Shown one piece after another: positions 20,884 through 31,569 of a DNA stretch of 64,000 bases (positions are counted from its first letter, which is position 1; every line of letters begins with the position of its first letter). The stretch covers positions 365,814-429,813 of the forward strand of contig MU278371.1 of assembly GCA_022385755.1 (NCBI GenBank). Direction: 5' to 3'. The DNA is from Trametopsis cervina (Eukaryota; Basidiomycota; Agaricomycetes; Polyporales; Irpicaceae). A program made the translations under genes and the position numbers. Below the pieces are notes generated by a model. The model ran no database searches. It was not told the origin of the DNA and saw only the letters and a program-made list of their open reading frames with translations.

Positions 20884-23053
20884 TATAAAGGGAGGGCGGT
20901 GGGGGGTTGGTTGGACTTCACAGCTCTCCCCTCGACGGCGATGTTCCCCCCTCTTCCCTTTCCCTCTCCTCCTCTCACCGCCCCCGGCCCTCTCCCCCTT
21001 CGACGGCAACGGCAAGCATGGCAATAACGATGGCGCCATAGCACAAGCAGTGTTGTCAATGTTGCCCCAACTATCGTCTTTGCCGCCGCCATCGGTGCGC
21101 TGCCATAGTCGTCGCTGTCCTCACAGTCGTCGATGTCGCCGCAGGCGTCGGTCTCGCCATAGTCGTCGTCGTCGGAGGCCTGAGCCATCGTAGCACAGGC
21201 CTCCGACGACGAGAACCTCGACTATGGCGACACCGGCAATTGCGACGGCAGATGACTGAGGCGACAGCGATGAAGGCGATAGCAATAGCTGGGGCGACAA
21301 CGGCGACTCTGCTTGTGGTGTGGATGCCTCGGCTCTTGAAGACCGGGTCTGTGGGGCCCTCAATCTCTGCACCACCTCTCTCCTCTTCGGCGACACCGAT
21401 TGTGGCGACCCTGATGGCTACGGCGGCATTGACGACTGTGGCGCTACTAACGACTTCGGTGGCCCCGACAACGCTGCTCCTGCTATGAAGGCCCTCGGGC
21501 TCCGCATTCAACGGCTTTGGCTACAATGACGACTATGAAGACATTGTCAATGCGACGACGACGACAGCGATGACCGGGAGAACAACAAGGCTGCATTCGA
21601 CTTATTCGGCGACACCGATCCCATTGACGGCGACATCGACGGCTTTGGCCACACCGACGGCTTTAGCGACCCGAGGAGGCGTCCTCGACATCTGACAGCC
21701 CCGATGATGCTACTTGTGCCGTGAATTCTTCAGTCTCCGGCGACGACACCATCTATGACGACAACGATGCTCCTGCTATGGATGCCTTGGCTCTTGGAAA
21801 CTTGGTCTATCTTTTTCCTTCATCTGGGTTCGTGCTTGTCTCTGGCCGGCTGCTGGTTGGCGTCTTCTTGGCCCTTGGTTCTCTGGCGACAAGGACTTCG
21901 ACGAGAAGGACATATGTGACGACACCGACGACTGTGGCCGACTACGACAAAACCGACGACTACGGCGATTCTGACAACCACGACGGCGATGACGGTTAGG
22001 ACTACAATGGTGGCACCGACGATGCTTTCTGTGCTGTGAATTCCTTGCTCAGCGGCCATGCCGACGATTATGGCGACCATGATTGTGACAACTGTGACGA
22101 TACCGCTTGTGTGACGGATGCCCCGCCTCTTGTGGACCGGTTCTGACTTGTCTTCTGCTTGGTCTATGGGTCCGTCTTGTCTCTGGTTGCTTGCGGTTGG
22201 TCTTCATCATCTCGATCCTTGGCCCAGCATCCGGCATCTTCGGCTATGGTCCTGTCCCACCTTGTGTCGTTTGTCTAGGTATTCTCTCTCCTCTCCTCTT
22301 TTCTCTCCTCTTCTCCCTCTTCTTCTCTTTCTTCTTCGGCGCCAATAAATATGGAACCGACGACTATGGCGGTACCAACGACGGCATTGAGAACTGGAGC
22401 GACCATGAATGTCGACGACTACGGCAACCGCGATGACGCTGCTTGTGCTATGGTGCCTCGGCTTTGGCGACTGGACCCTATTTGTTCCTCTACATGGATC
22501 CTGGTACCCGGGCGACAGCGACAACTGTTGCGACATCGACGACGCTGTTCGCGCTGCAAATTGCGTGGTCTTTGGCGACAACTATAATGGTGTCTGGTTC
22601 CTCTCTACCTGGATCCTGGACTCGGGTTTATCTCTGGTAACGTGTGGCTGGTCGTTGTCCTGTTAACTCCTGGTTTCTGCATCCAACATCTTCGGCTATG
22701 GCTACAACGTCTTGGATTGTCTGTCTGGTCATTCTAGCCGTGTCGACTTTCGCTCTCCGTTCCGAAGCTTTCGGGGCCGCGCATGTTCTGTGATGATAAC
22801 TGAACTATCACTGGGGCTGCCTACTGCCTTCGTATCTGTCGATCTCGGCTCTGGGATGTCCAGTCGCCAGTGATTCTATGGGGCCGATTCTTGAATTTGG
22901 CCATCCACTCTGCAAAAGTAAACCAAACCCTCGAAAGATCTAGCAAGCCTCAAGGTACACCAATATAATCATATAGGTAGCGCTAGGAGAGGTAGGCATC
23001 CGGTGGGAGAGCGCATCCGGTCTCCGTTTGCATTTCTACATTTCTCCTGCTCC
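20884..23053 (+). repeat. Copy 2 of the promoter plus low-complexity unit, GAC/GAT-rich interior
   Basis: A TATAAA at about 20883, GGGAGGGCGGTGGGGGGTTGG-like leader and ATG at 20941 match copy 1. Instead of TTGGGT repeats, the interior (21030-22600) is made of GACGACTAYGGCGAC-type triplets. It gives Asp/Gly/Tyr-rich fragments such as DYGDSDNHDGDDG and recurring DDAxCA words in shifting frames, all interrupted by stops. The end block (22980-23053, GCATCCGGTCTCCGTTTG) matches copy 1. I read it as an eroded repeat-encoding gene or a satellite, not a functional CDS. Confidence 0.55.
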
Positions 23054-24033
23054 TACGAGGAGAGTAGAGAGAAACGTCAGAGTCGCTGGATATTCGTTGC
23101 TCTATGAGACCGGCGAACACCCGAATGTGAATTATGAGTAGACGCCATGACAATATTACGCACATACCGTACATACAGCCGCGGAAGAGGCCAACGCGCA
23201 TGATTATACATGTTGACGTCTTCTTTATGATAGCTCGAAAGTGACCGGCTTACTGCCCTTCAACAGAAGACGCCGACACGTTTGAGTGCGCCAAAAAGGA
23301 CTGGCACAGAACTGCATGGACATCGGGACAGTGACAGTCTCAATTCAAGTCCAGCGCCATGGGAAGGACATCCCTGCATAATGAGGCTGCGTTTTAGACT
23401 CTCCGCTGGACTTGAGTCATTGGAAATGGACCTAAGCGCATACCTTGAGCATCCGGGCTAGCACGGGCATTACGAGGGTATTCGGAGGAGGGCGGTGCCA
23501 TGACGAATGATGAGCCCGGGCACGCGCTCACGCAGGAGTGAGATGCAGATATCACAACGCCCAACGTACATGGAAGGTTGACTACAGCTAGAGGGATGAT
23601 GTGTCATGTCACGACCGCGGCAGAGTATAGCTGTACTTTACCGTCACGTGGCGGAACAGATCTATCGCTGCAACCGTTTCATCCAGACCATGTCATGTTG
23701 CGTTGACTCTCACTTTCGGAAACAGAGGTCGAGCTAAGTGCCGGTGTGAGGAGAAGCAGGAAAACATGTGCGTTTGTGAGAGAAGAACAGTGTGTACGTA
23801 CGATGCCGTACTGTATGGGAGACAGCTGCCTCACGAGCTATGGTCCGTGCAGCTGGTTCGCTGAAATGTTGCGGCTGTCATACACTGTGCAGCCGACTTG
23901 TCCGGTGTAGCGCCGCGAAAGCCGGAGTATGGACCTTTGAGGACGAAGGTAATGAGAGGTAAATGCGAAAGGCACGATGGGAAGTTGTCATGGACACACA
24001 CTCACATGCGAGCGCGCCGGGCGCACTGTTGCC
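23054..24033. other. Intergenic stretch with nothing recognised
   Basis: No ORF longer than chance, splice pattern, repeat or RNA gene is supported here. Confidence 0.5.
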
Positions 24034-24041
24034 GTATTGTC

Positions 24042-24554
24042 TAGTGTTGCGTGGATAATTGCCTGAGGGGTGTAATGTAAGTAAATAATGTCGGCGACGT
24101 CGGTACTGGTAAAAAAACGGTGTATTTTACATTACTTACGCAGGCGGGCCGTGAGGGCCGGACAGGTAAATTACCGTAAATAAATGTAAATAACCGGTTT
24201 TTACGCCCAATCTTCGATGAGGAACGCGTCAGGACCTGCCACTGCCTCTTCGCTCGCCTCTGCCTTCTCCTTCGACATCCTCTCTGGTACTGCTTTCGTC
24301 TGCGTCTCAGCAACGACGCAGACTGCGGGACACTTCGATAGCAGCAACGAGACGGCGCCAAATTGACCAACTGCATGCGCGCACAGAGTCATCGCGCCGT
24401 TTGCAGCCCCGCCCACTGATGAGCGGGCCGCGCCCTTTATTTACATTTACTGTCAGGCCAATGATGCGACGTCGGTAAAAAACGTAATTTACCATGTAAT
24501 TTACACATTATTTACTGCCATGTAATTTACACCAGGGTTTTCCACGCAACACTA
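24042..24554. mobile_element. Non-autonomous hAT-type DNA transposon (MITE-like), 513 bp
   Basis: The ends are perfect inverted repeats TAGTGTTGCGTGGA / TCCACGCAACACTA. The element is flanked by an identical 8-bp direct repeat GTATTGTC (24034-24041 and 24555-24562), the target-site length of hAT elements. Subterminal GTAAATTAC / GTAATTTAC words recur on both sides, as expected for transposase binding. The interior (24195-24430) is GC-richer. On the minus strand it carries an open frame of about 70 codons without an ATG at its start (..SKCPAVCVVAETQTK..), which could be captured host sequence. No transposase is encoded. Confidence 0.88.
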
Positions 24555-24562
24555 GTATTGTC

Positions 24563-25514
24563 ATTCATGCGCCGGGACGCCAGGGACCTGACCTGATGAA
24601 TGCTGAAACTTAGACCAACTACAGTACAGCGATTCGCCGTACAGTACATGGAAGACAGCTTATAGCAGACAATTAATCATGCGTGTATTCCCTTGACTCG
24701 GATTTTCGATGACACGAGCCGACTTGTCAGCACGTATTATATGCTGCGCGGTCATCGTAGCATGGGTATGTGCATGAGTCCTTGCACGAGGGTAGGCTTC
24801 TGAGATAACGGATTCTGACACACATCCAATGAGCGTGTTACTTAGCGGAATAATGTCCAGCATATGGAACACGCAGTGTGACTGCGATCGGCTTGGTGCG
24901 ACGAGTTTGAAAGCGGATAGCACATCGATGGGCGGCGCGATTCGACTGTGCCTGCGATACGCACGGCGGAGCCATTCCCTAGTATCGTTGCTAGCCTCAT
25001 CGAGGCTGCGCAAAATGGCTGTAACATTCATGCCTGAAGATCATTCACATTGCCATTGATCGCAGTCGTCCGACTCGATGAACTACGAAGGGCGGTACTG
25101 CAGTACTAGGAAATACTAATACTCAGTATTAGTGATATTTTGAATACAATTGTGTCTGGGCCTACCAGGCTGCAGTTCCACGAAGTGCCAGTCTTGCAAT
25201 TGCGGAGGTCACGACTGCGAAGAACGACCGAGGTGTTGCAGAGGAATTGGCCAGGAGTGAGCTGGGCTGCGGAGTAGCCGGGTCCCGGGGGCCGGCCGCC
25301 CGTGATGCGTCGTTGGCTCGTGCCGAACCCCACGTAAGACCGGTTACTTCAATGACGCATGGATGGACGCTCAATGTGAAGGACCTGCTTCTTGTTCATC
25401 CATCCATCTCGGTCGAACACCACCATCTCCCGCACTTAACGGCGACCTCCATCATAGCAGCAACCGCTCTCCTTTCCCACCCACGCCCACAACGACGACA
25501 CTCAGCTCGCCCGC
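24563..25514. other. Intergenic region upstream of the serine-rich protein gene
   Basis: A minus-strand ORF at 24660-25031 (123 codons) has no recognisable features and is not called. A local ATACTAATACTCAGTATTAGT palindrome-like stretch lies near 25112-25132. The promoter of the downstream gene should be in the last few hundred bases. Confidence 0.45.
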
Positions 25515-27902
25515 ATGTTGTCCACACTTTCTTCGTTCCTCCCTCCGTCGATGCAACTAGGGGCACAAGACAAGGCGGGACGTCCCAGCGGGGAGAATGT
25601 GACTCCTGGTGTTAGAGTTGCCAGTCCTACCGAAATCGATTCGAAAGAGGGTGAGGGAGCACAGTCGCAAGGTGGCGATGAACCACCCTTACCGAAGAAG
25701 AAAGAGCGCACTCATGAGGTAGGCACATTTTGCCAGTAACGTATTTTACACCGAGCTGATCGTGTCGTGGATATACCGTCCATATATGCTCCTATATGAT
25801 GCTTGACATGATTGTCGCGTTGCGGTACCAATGTTCTACAGTCCTTCATAGTCGTGCGACCACCGCCATCGAAATCCAACCACCCCCTTAATTTACAAGT
25901 ACAGCTTGTCCCGCCCTCTTCTCGTGCTCCTTTGCCACGAGCATCGGTATCCGTAACTTCTGCATCTGAACCGGGCCAGGATTCGTCCGCCACAGGAAGT
26001 CCACTTGCGCGTACATCCTCGAATCGCTCCGATGTTTCCAACTATTCGGCTATGACTTCGTTTAGCACGGCATCGACATCTTCTTTCTCCTCTGTCGCGT
26101 CTACATCCACCAGCTCTACGTCCGGAGGGCGTCGTATGATCATCCCATTGTACAACCTCCAAGCCCATAATGTCATGACAAACGTGATCGTAGACGCCGG
26201 CACCGACGCGAAGATCGCCAAGTTCCACAAGAGGGGCCTGGAGATTATCGGTTTAGCCATGCTGGATGTGGTAGAGACTACCCGCAGCAATATCTGGCCG
26301 TTCGATGACCGCCACGGGCACGCGCAGCAGGGCTCCTTGCTTGCTACGGAAGGTCATACGCCGACATCTTCCCATGTTTCTCTGAATTCGGAAAATACCC
26401 ACGAATCTCCCCCGATGTCCCTCCAACAGCATCAGGCATCTCCTCTCACCCCTTCCCAGCCTGAAAAAAGCGGAGCGCGTAGGTTGTTCGGCAAGGTCTT
26501 CAAGAAGAAGGGTGATGGTAGCCCGGCCCCGCCGACTCCAACATCTCCGTATCTCAATATTTCCTCGCCCAGGTCTCCTCTTCCTCCAATGGACCGAGAC
26601 GCGTCTGTAAGCACGACACCCAAAGCGTCCAACAAGCGTTCTTCTCTCTTATTGTCTGCGAGCGCGCACTCGCCGAGTCCATCTTCATCTGATCCCCTCG
26701 CATCTCCGGCAGTGGCGCAGCAACAAACGGTGTTGGGCATCTCTCCCATCATCCAAACTGCCATTAACGGATCAGATGGGCGGAGGGAAAGGCCAACGCG
26801 CTATGTGTGGATTGTGCGGAAATGGCTGAAGGGTCCACCGTCGGGCGTGACGCTCCCTGGTGGAACTCCATTGGACGGTCTGGTTGAGGTTAGCTTCGAG
26901 TGGGTCAGATCGGCGTCAAAGCGAAAAGATAGTCGAAGGGCGCACAGCAAGTCCATGGAGAAAAGGAATTCGAGGCTGAGTAGTAATGGCGCCCCCTCGA
27001 ACACTCCGAGCATAGCCTCCTTGAAGCGCGGCCAGGGCAGGTCCAGCGAGTCCAGGGGGCGGAGCTCCATGGATGGTGACCAAGAATTTGGGCGGCAGCA
27101 ACGTACGCGATCCCCTGAGAGCCTGCATAGCGCACACACGCACACCACAGCTACTACAGAAGATGGTTCACCCTCACGGCCCGAGGAGGAGGAGGATTCC
27201 GACAGCGACCCGGAAGATTCTGAGACGCCATGGACGTGCCAACTTGTTGTGCGGAAGCTGCAAGCGTCTCAGTCGCGTAGGCTCTCGCATGTGTCCACAG
27301 ACGACGGCCACGCACCTTCGCCTTTGCCAACGGGCTCAGCTAGCGTCAAGGTGAAGGTCGCTGCGGTTGTTCCGGCGCCCCATCATCCGAAGGTCGTCTC
27401 CTTGTTGAAGATCCCATTCCCTCTCCCCGATATCATCCTCACCTCGAAAGTCTCCCAGGCCCCTCCAGTTGCACAACACAGCAGCTTGTATCCCCATATT
27501 CGCCATGGACATAGTCGCGATATCGAGGTGGATGTCGAAGCTAGGAAGAGGATAGTCACCCCTCAAGGCGTCGCTCGCCCAGCCATAGCAGGCTCGCCTC
27601 CAGCTACGCCTACGCAGGCTGCCATCAATACTGCCGGTTCGCCTAGTCTGCAGAAGCTTGCGGGGAAGTTCATGTCGAGCATGTCCGGACCTCAGGGCGC
27701 GAATGGGCTGAACGCTGGGCCCGGCTCCGACCTGTCTCTCGCCAATCCGCACGGGAACACCGGAGGCGAGGGCATCTTGCTGAGCGCGGAGGAGATCAAA
27801 GATCTTGTGTGCTGCACCGGTCTCTGGGTTGTCGTTCGGGAGGCCTTTGGAGGTGTTGGCAGAGTGAGCAGGAAGGGAGACGGGTGGAGGATTCGAGGGT
27901 GA
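25515..27902 (+). CDS. Conserved-looking serine/proline-rich protein of unknown function
   Basis: Exons 25515-25718 and 25842-27902; 754 aa. The N-terminal third is disordered and Ser/Thr/Pro-rich. A folded-looking block follows: GGRRMIIPLYNLQAHNVMTN, VIVDAGTDAKIAKFHKRGLE, IIGLAMLDVVET. A second block carries RYVWIVRKWLKGP and LDGLVEVSFEWVRS, then an acidic EEEEDSDSDPEDSE stretch, TPWTCQLVVRKL, and a C-terminal block SAEEIKDLVCCTGLWVVVRE. Spacers are again Ser/Pro-rich with basic clusters, as in many signalling or trafficking scaffolds. I cannot name the family. The stop at 27900-27902 overlaps a GTGAGC donor-like site, so an extra 3' exon is possible. Confidence 0.8.
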
Positions 27903-28549
27903 GCGCTGTGCGGACCTTCTGGTTTTACCCTGCCCTTGTATCTGCCCGCCTACCTCGAGCCGAAGGCTGCCGCTGGTGTTTATTTCTGTTTTGCATTTCG
28001 TTGGAAGCTCTTATGTACCTCGGTTCCGTTGATTTCATGGGTCCTTTGGAAAGTTCTGGGCGGCCGTGTTCTGTTTCTCGTTCGGGCTGTAACGTTACAT
28101 GTCAGCTATCGTGCCGTTTATGTTATGAGTTGTTGGTTCTTGCGCCTTGCACCTTCGATAGATTTGGGACGTTCAACATTCGTCGCAATTGTTACTTGAT
28201 AGTCAGCACCGCCACTAGTACTGCGTACCGGCGCCGCTAACGTACGTGTGAAAAATGTATTATTACCACTGGGCTCGTCCCTTGTAGTCAATCCATAACT
28301 TTAGAATCCTCTCTTTGGTGTTGGGGGGGATACGTTCGAAATATCTCTGGCGCGCAATCGCTCGTATTATTCCTTTGTCAGGTACATTGGAAATTCAAAT
28401 CAATGTAGCAATTGTCGTCGTTCGAAAGAAAACTCTCGACGGTCCATTTTTGAACTGTAGATATCATGACATGTAGACCAGAGATACGTCGACGGCATTT
28501 AGGTATCAAAGTAGAGTCTACGTGCCGAAGCCCAGTAAAAGAGAAACCA
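27903..28549. other. Convergent intergenic region (serine-rich protein / GH16-1)
   Basis: This contains the two 3' ends. ORFs here (27809-28240) are continuations or chance frames, and no gene is supported. Confidence 0.5.
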
Positions 28550-30190
28550 CTACATCAAGATAGCAGCAATGAAGCACAGAGCAATAGTAGCGGCGTACAA
28601 GCCCCTTGGGGACAGCGCGACCCCTTCACTGGTGTCAATTGTGCCACTTCCGCTGCCACCAGAGCCAGGGCCAGAACTGGTAGGCGAGGTGCTTGGTGCG
28701 CCCGCAGAGGCGGACGAACCGTTCGAGTCAACCACCGGGGTAGAGTTCACTGAGAAGGCGCGGATGGAGTTGAGCTCGAAGTAGGCGTTTGCATAGTCCG
28801 ACGTGCCGTTGTACCAGACGCTCATTTGATTCTGTCGGACGTAGATCCATGATCAGCGGGATGCAGAAGAAGACAACACATGGCTCACGCATGTACTGGG
28901 GTCGGTGGCGTTCCCACCGCATTGCGCAGCATAAAGAGCAGGATTGCCGGCCCTGGATAAAGGGCCGAACCGTAAGCACAGGGTGTAGGAACTGTAGGTA
29001 GTGCCAAGAGCACACGTACCAGATACCGCAGAGTGTGATGTCGATCACGATTTGTTGCGCGCCGAAAAAGTCAGGAATATTACACGAAGAGGAAACATAT
29101 GCTGCAGATGGTGGGCCCCAGGAAGAGATGTCGAGGGAGTCTGTGGCAGTGGTGACGGATGGCGGAACATGCGAACGCTAGAGGAGAGGAAGGTGAGCTC
29201 GTGTAGCATGTCCTCGTCGAAGATGAACATACACCCCAGAACCAGATGCTACGGGAAGAGCACTTTTGTCAGAGCATGAGCAGGATGAGGTTACGGAAGA
29301 GCGCACAATATTCCAGAAACGTCAAACTGTGTTGCCCAAACGCCTCCTCCGTTGTTCGCGAACAGTTGGCCAAAACTGTTAGGAGTACTCTCAGGCTAGT
29401 CAAGCACTGTCAGGTCATTTCCTTAGTCAATCCTCTCGATACCACTTACGACAGTGCAGCCACTATTGTCCGTAGAATTACAGTCCGTGATGGTTGGTTG
29501 GTTGAGGGCATTAGTCTTGGTGGTCGCAAAACAGCCGTGGTTAGTATGCAAGGCCATTTGGTTCAAAGGATTGCGGTTAACGCCTTCGATAATGTCTATT
29601 TCACCGTTGTCTGGCCAAGCGTTACCTTTCGTCCATATGCTGGGCCATACCTAGTAACATATATGATTAGCGGACAGGAAACGTTGTTGGAGTGAGGTCG
29701 TTGTAAGGAGCGACATACAGAACAGCCGAACGGAATGTGAACAGCGTCGATGAGCCATACTGTGCCTATGCTGAAAAAGTCTTTTGTAGCTATGCGGACC
29801 TGTAACACAGTTTTCTTTAGGTTCAACTGTGAGAAATCCTAGCCATACTGAGAAAACCAACCGAGTTGCGCTTGAAATTATACGGCACAAACGAGGTGTT
29901 ATCAACTTTTATGATAACCCGGTTGGTCGCGTCGTTCACGTATGCCAGCGATGAAGAGTTAGCCTTGGTAACATAATTGACCGAGCCTTGCGTATGCGCG
30001 TCATTGGGTAGTAAACAGAATGCATAAAGTACAGCGTACCACCAGTAGTATTATCGTAGGAATACTCGTCAAAGATCCAGTCATCGAAAAACGTGCCGCC
30101 TGAATACTCCTTGACGAGAGTGAAGTTTGCTGCGAGTACCCCGTGGAAAAATAAGAGGCTCAGCGCCGTTAAAGAACGAGCGAGGCGCAT
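28550..30190 (-). CDS. GPI-anchored GH16 beta-glucanase-like enzyme, copy 1
   Basis: Minus-strand exons 30190-30040, 29986-29862, 29799-29719, 29650-29450, 29395-29307, 29248-29233, 29177-29020, 28952-28889, 28831-28550; 388 aa. It is a secreted glycoside hydrolase acting on beta-1,3(1,4/1,6)-glucan of the wall or of food. The signal peptide is [20 protein letters not shown], and mature protein starts [12 protein letters not shown]. The catalytic motif ExDxxE is seen as [11 protein letters not shown]; other family words are [35 protein letters not shown] and FIWFWG. The C-terminus has a Ser/Gly linker and a hydrophobic tail ([16 protein letters not shown]) fitting a GPI signal. Exon 6 is only 16 nt. 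Intron 2 uses an unusual GTTGGT donor. Its exon plan equals that of the gene at 36278-37934. Confidence 0.93.
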
Positions 30191-30420
30191 GGTGTTCTGT
30201 AGTTAGCCAACAAGATCTCCGTATCGGTCAAGGCCACAACTCTTCTAACATATATACCCAAGCTACATGAGTCAACCTCACCGGATCAATATGTGTACTC
30301 ACCAACAGATCCAAACAGCTTCGCATGGGAATGGGAGAGAACGCGGCCGTACATATACGGTAAAATGCTGCAGGTCCAAGGGTATTTTTGGCCGTGAGTG
30401 AACAAGTAGTTGACAGAATG

Positions 30421-31200
30421 TCAGAATAAATCCACGCGATCATGATATGGGCCAAATATAGGTCCCACGAACATCGAGTGTTGCTGCAACTCATAGAGTA
30501 CAATAGCTGACGCCTGGCTGGTTTCGGCTACGTGTCCGACCCAGGAACATACAGTAGCGCCAGAGCTAGGATGTTAACATGTGCAGTACACAGGGTTATA
30601 ACACGCACTACTCACGAGTGAGCAGCTTCGTCTATGAAAGCAGTGACGCAGAAATGTGGTACGCTGTGGAAAAAGATAAGTTATGCTTGGAGCAGGGTCT
30701 TTCAATCTTGGTAAATTGACCTTGAGAGGAGGAACGGGGATGCCAAACTGGAGGGTAGAAACCAAGTATCCGTGAAGGGCGAGCTGGGCTTGTGACAATT
30801 GAGGGAACAAGACAATTATGTCAATTACGGCACTTGTTAAGCGAGATGTGTTGTCGAGGTTCGAGTGGATTTTTGCTGGTCTAGATAGAAAGATCGACAC
30901 CTCTTGTACGACGACAGTAGTGGTAAGCAGTGGATAGATGCACCCTTTGAATCAAGTCAGCCGCTAGAGTATGAGTTTGAAATTGAACGACTCACGTCCG
31001 ATGGCCAAGCGGAGCTGGTAACACGAAATTCAAAGGAGCGCGATACTTATTAGTACTAAATTCAGAAAATGAACCAGGACGGAAGGCAGAACTTGTGCAT
31101 CGGGTTTCAGGAAATTGAACATGATACCCTGTAGTCGCTGCCATGTCGTATTCTGCAGGTTTTCAGTGAGGCGCGCAATGACTTCTTCGCTGGATGACAT
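30421..31200 (-). pseudogene. Unrecognised multi-exon gene or gene remnant
   Basis: Minus-strand exon-like pieces: 31200-31057, 31014-30996, 30944-30721, 30663-30616, 30565-30421. The first three join in frame across clean introns and give SSSEEVIARLTENLQ, QVLPSVLVHFLNL, LRLAIGRCIYPLLTTTVVVQ and SQAQLALHGYLVSTLQFGI. The last two read best as VPHFCVTAFIDEAAHSS and CSWVGHVAETSQASAIVLYE, but need a frame one base out of step with the third exon. So the gene is either broken or my junction at 30721/30663 is wrong. Coding-like sequence also extends upstream of 31200 (KLTLHLLWYKNLENVTY), with an in-frame stop before it. No family is recognised. It lies wholly within the GH16-1/amylase divergent intergenic region. 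Confidence 0.4.
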
Positions 31201-31434
31201 GTACGTGACGTTCTCGAGATTCTTGTACCAAAGCAGGTGAAGAGTCAGTTTAGGATTTATTGCTCAAAAGACAAGACGGTCAACATTGTATCGTACGAAT
31301 CGGCGAAATAGGGTAGGAGCGGTGCTACAAACAAGCGTCAACAAGAGGCGGGCTGGCCAGTGGCTGGCCCGACGAGCGCGTTGCCCGAAACGGCATCAAC
31401 ACACGCTTCTTCGGCTTCCACATCTTAGCGATGC

Positions 31435-31442
31435 TATATAAA
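31435..31442 (+). promoter_or_regulatory. TATA box of the alpha-amylase gene
   Basis: TATATAAA lies 127 bp before the amylase ATG, within an otherwise GC-neutral leader. Confidence 0.6.
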
Positions 31443-31569
31443 GCGGTTGCCAGACCTCGCCTAATGGCTTTCCATCCCCTTCTTCTCTCAAGTCGACGCC
31501 AGCGCAGCGGTTCAAGTCCCCTATAGTTTAATCAAGCCACTCCACAGTCCCTACGGTAATACATCCACA

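Noticed and set aside
24201..24416. ORF inside the hAT element as a gene
   Set aside because: Begins on GTG, about 70 codons, no promoter or domain; better described as interior sequence of the element.
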